A DNA stretch of 47,200 nt, taken from Sulfurovum sp. GTDB lineage: Bacteria > Campylobacterota > Campylobacteria > Campylobacterales > Sulfurovaceae. Made by a program: the position numbers and the translations under genes. The stretch lies in the NCBI GenBank assembly GCA_002733215.1, contig NVUY01000004.1, positions 75,839 through 123,038 on the forward strand. The letters run 5' to 3'. The notes under the pieces are model-generated. The model searched no databases. It was not told the origin of the DNA and saw only the letters and a program-made list of their open reading frames with translations. Position 1 is the first letter of the stretch, and each line of letters begins with the position of its first letter. This document shows positions 33,998-42,897 of this stretch, in pieces.

Positions 33998-35313
33998 TGT
34001 CAAAAAAACTACACATGGTCAGCCTTGGCTGTACCAAAAACCTTGTTGACAGCGAAGTGATGCTTGGCCGTCTTAAAGAGTATGAGATGACAGATGACAA
34101 CACAGAAGCGGATGTCATCATCGTCAACACTTGCGGCTTTATAGACGCAGCAAAAGAAGAGAGCATCAACACGGTACTGAATCTGCATGATGAACGCAAA
34201 GAAAACTCCATTCTGGTGATGAGCGGATGTTTGACGGAACGTTACCGCGAAGAACTTCAGGCAGATATGCCTGAGATAGACATCTTTACAGGTGTCGGTG
34301 ACTATGAGAAGATCGATGCACTCATCGCTTCCAAGCAGAGTACCTTTTCTCCGGAAGTCTATCTGGCTACAGAGACTTCCGGAAGGGTCATCACGGGATC
34401 CAACTACCATGCTTATATCAAGATAGCGGAAGGCTGTAACCAGTCCTGTTCTTTTTGTGCCATTCCATCTTTTAAAGGAAAACTGCATTCACGTTCTCTC
34501 ACTTCCATTATCAAAGAAGTAGAGATGCTTGTGAAAAAAGGATACTACGACTTTTCATTCATCTCTCAAGACTCCTCCTCTTACGGGCGTGATATGAAAA
34601 TGTCTGATGGTCTCATAGACCTCATCAAAGGTGTGGAAGCCATAGAAGGTATCATCTCTGCACGTATCTTGTACCTCTACCCTTCTACCACTACCTTTGC
34701 ACTCATTGACGCGATAGCTGACTCCAAAGTATTTCAAACCTACTTTGATATGCCTATCCAGCACATCGATGATACTGTACTCAAAACGATGAAACGCGGA
34801 TTTGGTGAGAAAAAGACCATTGAACTGCTTTCCTACATGAGAAGCAAGCCAAATGCCTTTTTACGTACCTCCCTTATCGCAGGACACCCGGGTGAGAGTG
34901 ATGAAAGTTTTAAGAGACTCTGTGACTTTATGAAAACTTTTGAGTTTGACAGGTTCAATACTTTCCACTACTCAAACGAAGAGACAACCTCTGCCTACAC
35001 TTTGGAACAGATAGACCAGGAGACCATCGATGCCAGAGCAGAAATACTGGGGGAAATAGCAGAAGAAAATACGCTTACTTCACTCCACAAGATGATAGGT
35101 CAAACTCTGACTGTTGTCATAGACGGTGAAAGTGACGAACATGAGTATCTGCTTTCAGCAAGACCACTCAACTGGGCAGTAGACATCGATGGAGAGATCC
35201 TCATCAATGATACTTCTGATCTTCCTGTAGAATATGGTAAACTATATGAAGCAAAAATTACAGAACTTGCAGGGACTCAACTACTTGCAACCTTAATCAA
35301 AACATCTCATTAA
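33997..35313 (+). CDS. rimO: ribosomal protein S12 methylthiotransferase
   Basis: A radical-SAM methylthiotransferase that modifies an aspartate of ribosomal protein S12. It has 438 residues. The N-terminal UPF0004 cysteines are Cys12, Cys46 and Cys78; the radical-SAM cluster is CNQSCSFC (Cys147, Cys151, Cys154); a TRAM domain lies at the C-terminus (about 370-436). SLGCTKNLVDSE separates RimO from MiaB. The ATG lies in the hepT stop codon without a strong ribosome site of its own, which is odd for a housekeeping gene and suggests that the toxin-antitoxin pair has replaced its former upstream region. Confidence 0.95.
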   Translation: MSKKLHMVSLGCTKNLVDSEVMLGRLKEYEMTDDNTEADVIIVNTCGFIDAAKEESINTVLNLHDERKENSILVMSGCLTERYREELQADMPEIDIFTGVGDYEKIDALIASKQSTFSPEVYLATETSGRVITGSNYHAYIKIAEGCNQSCSFCAIPSFKGKLHSRSLTSIIKEVEMLVKKGYYDFSFISQDSSSYGRDMKMSDGLIDLIKGVEAIEGIISARILYLYPSTTTFALIDAIADSKVFQTYFDMPIQHIDDTVLKTMKRGFGEKKTIELLSYMRSKPNAFLRTSLIAGHPGESDESFKRLCDFMKTFEFDRFNTFHYSNEETTSAYTLEQIDQETIDARAEILGEIAEENTLTSLHKMIGQTLTVVIDGESDEHEYLLSARPLNWAVDIDGEILINDTSDLPVEYGKLYEAKITELAGTQLLATLIKTSH

Positions 35314-35331
35314 TCACGCAACGCGTGCCCT

Positions 35332-35377
35332 GTCGTTCCGAACACCCTTGTAAGCAAAGCGATTTGAGAGGAACGAC
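35332..35377 (+). terminator. rimO terminator or palindromic repeat
   Basis: GTCGTTCC (35332-35339) and GGAACGAC (35370-35377) are inverted copies around 30 bases that can form a small inner hairpin. T-rich sequence (GATTTTTTGTTTCGTTTTTTC) follows. The architecture could also be a degenerate mobile palindrome. Confidence 0.5.
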
Positions 35378-35448
35378 GATTTTTTGTTTCGTTTTTTCTA
35401 AAAAAATGAAAAGAATAACAACACCACGGGTTGGAAGAAAAGGTACTC

Positions 35449-36432
35449 ATGATAAACATAGATACCCAAAATCTAAATAACAAAAAAAATTTATTAGCAT
35501 TCTCAGCAGGTATAGACTCCTCTGCACTCTTTTTTCTACTCATAGAAAACAACATCAAGTTCGATATTGCGATTGTTGACTATGGGTTAAGAGAGCAAAG
35601 TAAAGAAGAGGTTCTACAGGCAAAAGCACTTGCAAAAAAACATAAACTCTTTTGTCATCACATTCAAGCACCAAGATTTTATACACATTTTGAAAAGCAG
35701 GCCAGAGATTTTCGCTATGGCTTCTTTGAATCACTCATTGCTATCGAAGGGTATGATACCCTGCTTACAGCACACCAGCTTAATGACCAGCTCGAATGGC
35801 TGCTCATGCGTCTGTGTAAAGGTGCAGGAACCTCTGAATTACTTGGTCTTGAAGAAGTAAACAGAAGAGAGAACTATACCTTACTGCGTCCCCTTCTTTC
35901 CTATACAAAAGAGGAACTCCTTAGCTATTTGGATACCCATCAATATCCCTACTTTATTGATGAAAGTAATTCTGATGAAAAATACGATCGTAATGCATTT
36001 AGAAAACAGTTTTCTGACCCTCTCATGGAAAAATACAGAGAGGGTATCAAACACAGTTTTGAATATTTGAGAAAAGATAAAGAGCGTCTTGAAAGTGACT
36101 TTGAAACATGTTATATGCATACAGACTTGAGAATCATTAAGCTCCATTCCCTTACAACAAAAGCCAAAGCTGCTGATCTTGCACTCAAAGAATTGGGCTA
36201 TCTACTCTCTGCAGCCCAGAGAAAAGAGATAGAGAAAGAGGAAAGCATCGTCCTAGGTGGAGAGTGGGTAGTAGAATTGCAAGATGATCTGCTTTATATC
36301 GCACCATATATGATCACTAACATGCCTAAAAAATTTAAAGAGAAATGTAGAGTAAAAAAAATACCATCAAAAATACGTCCCTATATTTTCAAAGAAAATA
36401 TAGACTTATCATTGCTCATTCCTCATTCTTAA
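35449..36432 (+). CDS. tilS: tRNA(Ile)-lysidine synthase
   Basis: Converts cytidine 34 of the CAU-anticodon isoleucine tRNA to lysidine, restricting it to AUA. From the ATG at 35449, which has AAAAGG at good spacing, it has 327 residues; a longer frame from a TTG at 35431 is less likely. The PP-loop is FSAGIDSS (18-25), a variant of SGGxDS. LLTAHQLNDQLEWLLMRLCKGAGTSELLGL is the family signature. The C-terminal domain is short compared with the E. coli enzyme. Confidence 0.92.
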   Translation: MINIDTQNLNNKKNLLAFSAGIDSSALFFLLIENNIKFDIAIVDYGLREQSKEEVLQAKALAKKHKLFCHHIQAPRFYTHFEKQARDFRYGFFESLIAIEGYDTLLTAHQLNDQLEWLLMRLCKGAGTSELLGLEEVNRRENYTLLRPLLSYTKEELLSYLDTHQYPYFIDESNSDEKYDRNAFRKQFSDPLMEKYREGIKHSFEYLRKDKERLESDFETCYMHTDLRIIKLHSLTTKAKAADLALKELGYLLSAAQRKEIEKEESIVLGGEWVVELQDDLLYIAPYMITNMPKKFKEKCRVKKIPSKIRPYIFKENIDLSLLIPHS

Positions 36433-36436
36433 TTCC

Positions 36437-37270
36437 TCATTTGCTTGCCAACGGGTGTGCCTGCATATATTCCTGCATTTTTTTCACGCTTCCCAGCTTC
36501 GTATAGACTTGTGTCGTTGCCATCGTTTCATGTCCAAGCAGTTCACTCACATCAGAAATACGTGCACCGTTATTGAGTAAATGGGTGGCAAAGGAGTGGC
36601 GGAGTTGATGCGGTGTAACTTTCAGACCGGCTTCTTTAAAAATCTTAGTAAGTATATAACGTAACTGTGCCGTATTCATCGGAGCATTTCCTTTTTCAAA
36701 CAGATAGGTTTTTGGGTTTTTTTCTTTCGTATAAACCCTTATGAGTTTTTGTAACTCAGGCAGCAGAGGCAATTCTCTTACCTTATTCCCTTTCCCCTGT
36801 ATCTGTATCCATTCCCCTTTAATGTCTTCCAGTTTCAGAAGACTTAATTCTGAAATACGCAAACCAAGACCGTAAAGCATCGATATAAGCACTTTCTCTT
36901 CCAGATTTGCCTTACTCAGCACTTCACTAATGTATCTCTCTTCAATGGGTTTAGGAAGGCTCTGCGGTACCTTTATGGACTCATCTCCTATAAGTTTTAC
37001 AGGCAGTTGACAGAGGTCTTCCAAATACTTCATAAATGAACGAATCGCTGAAAGTTTTTTTACAATGGTCTTTTTATTGTTTTTAACGATCTCAAAACGA
37101 AAAGGAGTGATATCGAGTATGCTTACGCCATCTTCTTCATAGAAATGGCTGACATTCATCATTTGGCGCAGTGCTATCCCATACGTCACAATGGATGTTT
37201 CGGAGTAGCCGCGAACATCTAAAAGATACTCAAGGAATTCTTCGGAATACTCATAAAGTTTTTCTGTCAT
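36437..37270 (-). CDS. tyrosine recombinase, XerC/XerD-like
   Basis: A site-specific recombinase of 277 residues. The N-terminal SAM-like core-binding domain covers about 5-88. The catalytic set is complete: Arg138 (GLGLRISEL), Lys163 (GKGNKVREL), His221 and Arg224 (HQLRHSF), His247 (LLGHETM) and nucleophile Tyr256. Size and context among housekeeping genes suggest a chromosomal Xer-type enzyme, but Campylobacterota usually resolve dimers with a longer XerH, so the exact role is open. No attachment site or mobile cargo lies beside it. The upstream gap carries a repeat doublet. Confidence 0.85.
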   Translation of the reverse strand: MTEKLYEYSEEFLEYLLDVRGYSETSIVTYGIALRQMMNVSHFYEEDGVSILDITPFRFEIVKNNKKTIVKKLSAIRSFMKYLEDLCQLPVKLIGDESIKVPQSLPKPIEERYISEVLSKANLEEKVLISMLYGLGLRISELSLLKLEDIKGEWIQIQGKGNKVRELPLLPELQKLIRVYTKEKNPKTYLFEKGNAPMNTAQLRYILTKIFKEAGLKVTPHQLRHSFATHLLNNGARISDVSELLGHETMATTQVYTKLGSVKKMQEYMQAHPLASK

Positions 37271-37283
37271 CCCTTACTCCTTC

Positions 37284-37303
37284 GCAGGGTCGGTTTACCG
37301 ACC
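37284..37303 (+). repeat. REP-like unit with GCAG head
   Basis: GCAGGGTCGGTTTACCGACC: the same stem as the other copies with GCAG in place of GTAG. It is the outer left member of an inward-facing doublet with 37331-37350. Confidence 0.85.
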
Positions 37304-37330
37304 ACATACTTTACATTCATTTGCAGTTTT

Positions 37331-37350
37331 GGTCGGTAAACCGACCCTAC
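37331..37350 (-). repeat. REP-like unit supplying an acyltransferase stop
   Basis: Minus-strand GTAGGGTCGGTTTACCGACC, identical to 5382-5401. Its TAG (37347-37349) is the stop codon of the DUF374 acyltransferase. It is paired with an opposite copy 27 bases away. Confidence 0.88.
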
Positions 37351-37967
37351 GGAATCGTATGCTCTAGCATTTTAGCTAAAAGATACTCCCGTGCCTCCTC
37401 CAGAGACAAACCTTCCAAAGAAACACTTTGCATATAGAAGTCTATTTTAGAAAAAGGTTTTGGGATGACAAATTTATCCCAGCTGTTTAACTGCCAGTAA
37501 GCACTGACTTTATAGTTCATCACAAAAATAGGCAAATGACTTTTCACCGCCAGTCCTATGGCACCGTCACTCATGTTGTGTCGGGGACCTTTGGGACCAT
37601 CAGGAGTGATCAGCACTTCTTCACCATTCTTCACAGCACGAAACGCTTCTAAAAGGACTTTTTTTGCGCCCTTTTTACTTGAACCTCTTAAGGGTCTGAT
37701 AGCAAGGAATTCCAGTGTGGAAGCAATGAGTTTACCATCAAAATGTTGAGAGATGATCGCTGAGGATTTTTGTTTTTTGTGAATATGCCTATAAGCTTGC
37801 GTAGACATAAGCAGTTCGCCGTGCCAGGTAACACAGACATGCTGTTCATCCCCTACAGGTGTAATAAAGTGAAATTTTTTGGAAGAGGTATACCAGACCA
37901 CACGCATCACCATATAAATAACCGGAGGGATAAGTATTTGTCCAACCTGTCTCAAAAAATCTTTCAT
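37347..37967 (-). CDS. lysophospholipid acyltransferase family (DUF374) protein
   Basis: A 206-residue protein with one N-terminal hydrophobic segment. The DUF374 pattern is visible: VTWHGELL (46-53), IISQHFDGKL (71-80), RPLRGSSKKGA (91-101) and LITPDGPKGPR (118-128). Family members are related to glycerolipid or lipid A acyltransferases; the substrate is unknown. It starts nine bases after the miaB stop, so the two are cotranscribed. Its stop codon is contributed by the repeat at 37331-37350, so the natural C-terminus may have been shifted by the insertion. Confidence 0.85.
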   Translation of the reverse strand: MKDFLRQVGQILIPPVIYMVMRVVWYTSSKKFHFITPVGDEQHVCVTWHGELLMSTQAYRHIHKKQKSSAIISQHFDGKLIASTLEFLAIRPLRGSSKKGAKKVLLEAFRAVKNGEEVLITPDGPKGPRHNMSDGAIGLAVKSHLPIFVMNYKVSAYWQLNSWDKFVIPKPFSKIDFYMQSVSLEGLSLEEAREYLLAKMLEHTIP

Positions 37968-37976
37968 TTTCTGTAC

Positions 37977-39284
37977 CTATTGTACTTTTTGCAGTATTTC
38001 TCCATCAAGCGCACCTCTGGATGTTTTAGTCACTTTAACCGCTACTATTTTACCCAAAAGCTCTTCACTTCCCTGCACAAAAAAAAGTTTACCATCATCT
38101 GAACGTCCTGAAACTCTTCCATTTGGTTTAAGTTCATCAAAATAAACTTGATGCACCGCACCCAACTGTGCATCCATGATCTCATCCAGGATCTCTGTAT
38201 GTCGAGCCTGAAGACGGGTCAACCGTGCGCCTGAAAGCGCATTGTCTATCTGATTATCAAACTCCGCTGCTTCGGTATGGGGACGAGGTGAATACTTAAA
38301 AGAGAACATTTGCTCAAAACGTACTTTTTCGAGTACCTCCATCGTCTCTTCAAAGTCCGTATCACTCTCACCAGGGAAACCAACGATCACATCTGTGGAA
38401 ATGGTCGCTTCAGGGCAAAGCATACGGATCTTTTCGCAACGGTTGATAAAATTCTCTTTTGTATACCCCCGTTTCATCTCTTTGAGGAGTGAGGTTGAAC
38501 CACTCTGCAAAGGCACATGGATCTGCTTACATATCTTCGGATTTGATGCAAACTCCTGTATAAAGGCATCATCCATATGCAAAGGATGAGGAGAAGTAAA
38601 ACGTATACGCTCCAAGCCCTCTATCTGAGATATTTTCCGCAACAATTGTGTAAAGTCACAACGCTCTTCAGCAGCAAAACGTCTTCCGTAATTGTTGACA
38701 TTTTGTCCAAGAAGCATCACTTCTTTTGCACCCGTAGCCACTGCTTTTTTGATCTCCTGCACTATAAGTTCAGAAGGGATAGAGATCTCATCTCCACGTG
38801 TTGCAGGGACGATACAGAAGGTACATGACTTGTCACAGCCTATAGAGATATTGACCATCGCTTTAAACGGATTTGATCTATATTCACCAAAAGCGTAGGT
38901 ACTTTCATCAAAATCCGTACTGACTTCTACGGCATGTTTTTTATCAACCACCTCTGTGATCTTCGATACATTTCTTGCACCAAGTACAAAATCAACTGCG
39001 GGGGCACGTTTGATGATATCTGCTCCCAGGTGTGAAGCCGTACAACCGGTGACACCGATCTTAGCACCTGCTTTTTTATACTTGTTAAAAACACCTATTT
39101 CCGAGAAGAGTTTTGCCACAGGTTTTTCTCTGACAGAACAGGTATTTATGATGATAAGGTCAGCTTCGGAAAGTTCTTCTGTAAGTTCGTAGGGTTCTTT
39201 TTGATTTAATTCTGCGATCATATGTTCACTGTCGCGAACATTCATTGCGCAACCAAGTGTTTCTATAAATAGTTTTTTAGCCAA
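37977..39284 (-). CDS. miaB: tRNA-2-methylthio-N6-dimethylallyladenosine synthase
   Basis: A radical-SAM methylthiotransferase acting on i6A37 of tRNAs. It has 435 residues with UPF0004 cysteines Cys12, Cys49 and Cys81, radical-SAM cluster CDKSCTFC (Cys150, Cys154, Cys157), and a TRAM domain from about 372. [15 protein letters not shown] and FTSPHPLHM are MiaB-type. The start is TTG (39282-39284) with AGAGGA six bases upstream. As I recall, HP0268-type gene, miaB and nusA cluster the same way in Campylobacter. Confidence 0.95.
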   Translation of the reverse strand: MAKKLFIETLGCAMNVRDSEHMIAELNQKEPYELTEELSEADLIIINTCSVREKPVAKLFSEIGVFNKYKKAGAKIGVTGCTASHLGADIIKRAPAVDFVLGARNVSKITEVVDKKHAVEVSTDFDESTYAFGEYRSNPFKAMVNISIGCDKSCTFCIVPATRGDEISIPSELIVQEIKKAVATGAKEVMLLGQNVNNYGRRFAAEERCDFTQLLRKISQIEGLERIRFTSPHPLHMDDAFIQEFASNPKICKQIHVPLQSGSTSLLKEMKRGYTKENFINRCEKIRMLCPEATISTDVIVGFPGESDTDFEETMEVLEKVRFEQMFSFKYSPRPHTEAAEFDNQIDNALSGARLTRLQARHTEILDEIMDAQLGAVHQVYFDELKPNGRVSGRSDDGKLFFVQGSEELLGKIVAVKVTKTSRGALDGEILQKVQ

Positions 39285-39314
39285 TAAATCCTCTTTTATC
39301 TGTTTCTTTTGCTA

Positions 39315-39554
39315 TTACGCGATAATATGCACTTCGTAGATGTATTCATTTTCATCCATGCCATATTTTACTTCACGCATGTAAACAGAAAAACCTTTTT
39401 CTTCAAAATACTCGATCAACTCTTTAAGCTCTTTATGTGAGTTGTCTTTATCAAAATAAAAAATAGATTTGTTCGCTAATTCTTCTTCTATTTTTTTCAA
39501 GTCAACCATTTTTGGTTTCGATTTGAGTGTTGTTCTAGCAAGTTTTAATTTCAT
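39315..39554 (-). CDS. HP0268-family small nuclease-like protein
   Basis: A 79-residue protein beginning MKLKLARTTLKSK, with SIFYFDKDNSHKELKELIEYF and a C-terminal EYIYEVHIIA. By recollection this matches Helicobacter pylori HP0268 (SIFYF, NAHK, EKG, YELHII), which is also encoded next to miaB. HP0268 has been reported as a small Smr-like-fold nicking nuclease/RNase; whether this protein cuts nucleic acid is inference. The ATG has AAAGG eight bases upstream and TATACT ahead. It lies 30 bases before miaB in the same direction. Confidence 0.8.
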   Translation of the reverse strand: MKLKLARTTLKSKPKMVDLKKIEEELANKSIFYFDKDNSHKELKELIEYFEEKGFSVYMREVKYGMDENEYIYEVHIIA

Positions 39555-39591
39555 CTATATTACCTTTGTGCTTCCATTTTTATTAGTAGGA

Positions 39592-39597
39592 AGTATA
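39592..39597 (-). promoter_or_regulatory. predicted -10 box for HP0268-like gene and miaB
   Basis: TATACT on the minus strand with a predicted start near 39585 and a leader of about 30 bases. Confidence 0.45.
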
Positions 39598-39625
39598 CTT
39601 TATTTTCAGTAAAGCTTTGGTTAGA

Positions 39626-39631
39626 TATAAT
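39626..39631 (+). promoter_or_regulatory. predicted -10 box for nusA
   Basis: TATAAT, possibly with TTTCAG 16 bases upstream. The start near 39638 gives a leader of about 106 bases that contains a leucine-rich ten-codon frame (39661-39693). Confidence 0.5.
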
Positions 39632-39743
39632 ACTCAACTTCAAAAAGACCACCTCCCAAGATGTTATTGACACTGTTATGTTACCTCTTGTAGCGGTATA
39701 GTCATACGAGTATCAAAAAAACTGATTAACCTAGGAAATAATT

Positions 39744-40907
39744 ATGGAAAAAATATTAGATATTGTAGAAGCGATCGCTCATGAAAAAAATATCTCTAAA
39801 GAACATGCGGTTGAAGCTTTCCAGGAAGCACTCATCAATACAGCTAAAAAACTAACCAGCTATACAAGTACCTTTGAGGCACTCATAGACAATGACACAA
39901 AAACATATACTGTCAATAAAGTCATTACCGTAGTAGCAGACAACGACCCGCAACTTTATGTTGAAGTGGGGAGAGAACCAAATATAAAAGAGATAGAATC
40001 AGACAGTTTCATCTCTCTCTCAGAAGCCAAAGAATTTGATGAGTCCATAGAACTTGGTGACCAACTCAAAGAAGAATTCATTCTTGAAGATCACGGCCGT
40101 ACTGCTTCAGCAAATCTTTTCAGAGAACTTGAATATCATCTTCAAAGACGTGTAGAGCAGGATCTTTTTGAAAAGTATAGAGAAAAAGTCGGTGCCGTCA
40201 TGCTGGGCACAGTCAACCGTGTCGATGCGGAAGAGAATACACATGTTGAGATCGGTGAGCTTAAAGGTATTATGTCACTTAGAAACCGTATCAAGGGTGA
40301 AACATACAAGCGTGGAGATACAATCAGGGCATTGCTAAGATACGTAAGCGTTGACCCGGAATATGGTCTTTTCCTTGAACTTACACGTACCTCACCTAAG
40401 TTTTTAGAGGCATTGATGGCGTCTGAAGTACCCGAGATAGATGATGGTCTTGTTGAGATAGTCAATGCAGCGAGAATCCCTGGTGAACGTGCGAAAATAG
40501 CCCTTAAAACAGAGCAGATGAATATAGACCCTATCGGTGCTGCAGTTGGGGTAAAAGGGGTACGTATCAATGCAGTAAGTCGAGAGCTCAATGATGAAAA
40601 TATCGACTGTATTGAATTTTCACCTATTCCTGAAGTATTCATCACCAGAGCACTTAGCCCGGCGATCACTCAAAGTATCAAGGTGGATGCAGATGAGAAA
40701 AAAGCCATTATCAACATCACCGGTGACCAAAAAGCAAAAGCCATCGGAAAATCCGGTATCAATATCCGTCTGGCTTCGATGCTTACAGGCTATACTATAG
40801 AACTCAATGAAGTAGAAGGGATAGCAGAACGACAGGTAGACAGTTCAGATACTTCGGAAGTAGCGAAGACTACTGATACAAGTGCCTTGGCAGATCTATT
40901 TAAATAG
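39744..40907 (+). CDS. nusA: transcription termination/antitermination factor NusA
   Basis: Binds RNA polymerase and nascent RNA to modulate pausing, termination and antitermination. It has 387 residues with an N-terminal polymerase-binding domain (about 1-125), an S1 domain (about 148-212), KH1 (about 215-300, GVKGVRI at 269-275) and KH2 (about 308-358, GKSGINIRLAS at 335-345). It lacks the C-terminal acidic repeats of E. coli NusA, as in many bacteria. The ATG has AGGAAA seven bases upstream. It stands without the usual rimP-infB partners. Confidence 0.95.
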   Translation: MEKILDIVEAIAHEKNISKEHAVEAFQEALINTAKKLTSYTSTFEALIDNDTKTYTVNKVITVVADNDPQLYVEVGREPNIKEIESDSFISLSEAKEFDESIELGDQLKEEFILEDHGRTASANLFRELEYHLQRRVEQDLFEKYREKVGAVMLGTVNRVDAEENTHVEIGELKGIMSLRNRIKGETYKRGDTIRALLRYVSVDPEYGLFLELTRTSPKFLEALMASEVPEIDDGLVEIVNAARIPGERAKIALKTEQMNIDPIGAAVGVKGVRINAVSRELNDENIDCIEFSPIPEVFITRALSPAITQSIKVDADEKKAIINITGDQKAKAIGKSGINIRLASMLTGYTIELNEVEGIAERQVDSSDTSEVAKTTDTSALADLFK

Positions 40908-40918
40908 TCAATACCCGC

Positions 40919-40938
40919 GTAGGGTGGGTTTACCCACC
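40919..40938 (+). repeat. REP-like unit, GTGGGT stem variant
   Basis: GTAGGGTGGGTTTACCCACC. Compared with the common unit, one C-G pair in the stem is changed to G-C on both arms, a compensatory change that keeps the hairpin. It forms an inward doublet with 40969-40988 between convergent nusA and tpiA; the flanking CGC/GCG extends the outer pairing. Confidence 0.85.
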
Positions 40939-40968
40939 ATTATATCGCATATTAAATATTTTTAATAC

Positions 40969-40988
40969 GGTGGATAAATCCACCCTAC
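40969..40988 (-). repeat. REP-like unit, second stem variant
   Basis: On the minus strand GTAGGGTGGATTTATCCACC, again with matched changes in both arms. The whole doublet (40916-40991) is a large palindrome and could terminate both convergent transcripts. Confidence 0.85.
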
Positions 40989-41000
40989 GCGAAAATGTAT

Positions 41001-41693
41001 TTACGCTAAAATCATTTCAGAAAAACTCTCCGCATCAAGTGATGCAGACCCTACCAGTACACCATCCACACCGGCAATACTTATGATCTCTTTGATATTC
41101 GCAGGTTTGGCAGAGCCTCCATAAAGTAAAGGTTTGTCAGCTATGGCTTTTTTTAATGCTCTGTGTGTAGTAGATATCTCTTCAATTGTGGCGGATCTGC
41201 CTGTTCCTATAGCCCAGATAGGCTCATAGGCGACAATAAGACTGTCATAGTTAAGATCAATGCCGTCAAACTGTGCAAGCAGATACTGCATCACTGCTTC
41301 AAAGCCTTTTTCACGAACATGCAAAGGTTCACCGATACAATAAATGATCTCAAAATCATGCTCCTGAAAAAAAGCAAATTTTTCCGCCACATTCTCCTGG
41401 GATTCTCCCAGCTGCTCACGTCTTTCACTGTGACCGATGAGGATGGTCCTGATGTCAAACTCATCAAGCTGTTCCAAACCTATTTCGCCTGTATACGCAC
41501 CGTTTACAGCAGGATAAGCATTTTGTGTGCCGACTTTAAAGTCACCTTCATAAGCATCTAATGCTGTAGCAGGAGGAAAGAGATACACTCTGTCTTCAGG
41601 TTTTTTTGCACCTAACTTCTCATTTAACTCTTCAATATACAATTCCGTACTTTTACGTGTGTGATTGGTTTTAAAATTTGCTGCGAATATCAA
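41001..41693 (-). CDS. tpiA: triosephosphate isomerase
   Basis: Interconverts dihydroxyacetone phosphate and glyceraldehyde 3-phosphate. The 230-residue barrel is slightly short, as often in Campylobacterota. The catalytic residues are Lys8 (AANFKTN, in place of the common AANWKMN), His88 (IGHSERR) and Glu157 (VAYEPIWAIGTG); the phosphate loops YGGSAKP and LVGSASLD are present. The start is TTG (41691-41693) with AAGGA upstream. It is the last gene of gap-pgk-tpiA. Confidence 0.95.
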   Translation of the reverse strand: MIFAANFKTNHTRKSTELYIEELNEKLGAKKPEDRVYLFPPATALDAYEGDFKVGTQNAYPAVNGAYTGEIGLEQLDEFDIRTILIGHSERREQLGESQENVAEKFAFFQEHDFEIIYCIGEPLHVREKGFEAVMQYLLAQFDGIDLNYDSLIVAYEPIWAIGTGRSATIEEISTTHRALKKAIADKPLLYGGSAKPANIKEIISIAGVDGVLVGSASLDAESFSEMILA

Positions 41694-41705
41694 AAAAATC
41701 CTTTT

Positions 41706-42896
41706 TTACTTTAATGCTTCTATACCGGGTAAGAGGTCACCCTCTATAAGCTTCAAACTTGCTCCACCACCGGTAGAGATAAAGGTCATCTCCTCTGCAT
41801 CGCCTGCACGCTGCACCACATCAGCGGTGTCACCACCGCCTACGATGGTCGTTGCATGTGTTTGTGCGATGTTGTTTGACATTGCCATACTCCCTTTAGA
41901 GTATCTATCCATTTCATAGACACCCATGGGACCGTTCCACATAATGGTCTGTGCATCATTCAATGCCTCACGAAACAGTCTCGAAGACGCCGGACCGATA
42001 TCCAGACCCATCCATCCTTTTGGTATCTCTTGCACAGGGAGAAATTTCACGGTAGTATTTTCTGAAAATTCAGCTGCCGCTACCACATCCACCGGTAAGT
42101 AAAATTTTACACCCAGTGCTTTTGCTTTTTTAACAATATTATTTGCCTCTTCCAGCAGGTCATCTTCTACCAGTGAATTGCCCACTTCATGTCCCTGTGC
42201 CTTCAAAAAAGTAAAGGCCATACCCCCGCCAATGATGACTTTATCCACTTTGGTAATAAGGTTCGTGAGTGCCTGGAGTTTACCGGATACTTTAGAACCT
42301 CCAACCACTGCCACAAAAGGACGCACAGGGTTCTGAAGTACTTTAGAGAAGAAATTAACTTCCTTTGCCATCAAAAAACCTGCTGCTTTATGCTCCGCAT
42401 CAAAGAATTTTGTGATGGCGTAAATAGAAGCATGTTTTCTGTGACAGGCACCAAAAGCATCATTAATGTATATATCTGCAAAATCTGCCAACTGTTTTGC
42501 AAAGCTCTCATCATTTGCAGTTTCTCCTGCTTCATAACGCAGGTTCTCAAGTAAAAGAACGTCCCCTGCTCCAAGCGCCTCTGCTTTTGCCTGTGCATCC
42601 GATCCTATAACGTCTTCAGCCATAAAGATGTCTCTTTTTATCTTTAGTAAAGAATGTAGTCTTTTTGCCACGGGTATCAGTGAAAACTTCTCTTCATACT
42701 TCCCCGGCTCCGGTCTTTCATAGTGTGAGGCCAAGATGATCTTGCAGTCTCTGTCTATACAGTAACGGATCGTCTGCAAGGCAGAACGTATCCGTCTGTC
42801 ATCTGTAATATTTCCAAACTCATCTTTGGGGACATTAAAGTCACATCGTATAAATACTCTTTTACCGTCTACTTCTAAATCTTTTAATGTCTTCAA
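41706..42896 (-). CDS. pgk: phosphoglycerate kinase
   Basis: Transfers phosphate between 1,3-bisphosphoglycerate and ADP. The 396-residue length is normal. [20 protein letters not shown] (17-36) and [16 protein letters not shown] (57-72) form the substrate site; [27 protein letters not shown] and the nucleotide loop [10 protein letters not shown] are present. The TTG start (42894-42896) follows the gap TAG by one base, with AAGGAAG inside the end of gap. Confidence 0.96.
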   Translation of the reverse strand: MKTLKDLEVDGKRVFIRCDFNVPKDEFGNITDDRRIRSALQTIRYCIDRDCKIILASHYERPEPGKYEEKFSLIPVAKRLHSLLKIKRDIFMAEDVIGSDAQAKAEALGAGDVLLLENLRYEAGETANDESFAKQLADFADIYINDAFGACHRKHASIYAITKFFDAEHKAAGFLMAKEVNFFSKVLQNPVRPFVAVVGGSKVSGKLQALTNLITKVDKVIIGGGMAFTFLKAQGHEVGNSLVEDDLLEEANNIVKKAKALGVKFYLPVDVVAAAEFSENTTVKFLPVQEIPKGWMGLDIGPASSRLFREALNDAQTIMWNGPMGVYEMDRYSKGSMAMSNNIAQTHATTIVGGGDTADVVQRAGDAEEMTFISTGGGASLKLIEGDLLPGIEALK

Positions 42897-42897
42897 A

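Noticed and set aside
36437-37270. The tyrosine recombinase as the integrase of a genomic island
   Set aside because: Its neighbours are conserved housekeeping genes, there are no attachment-site repeats, phage genes or a nearby tRNA, and its size fits a Xer-type enzyme.
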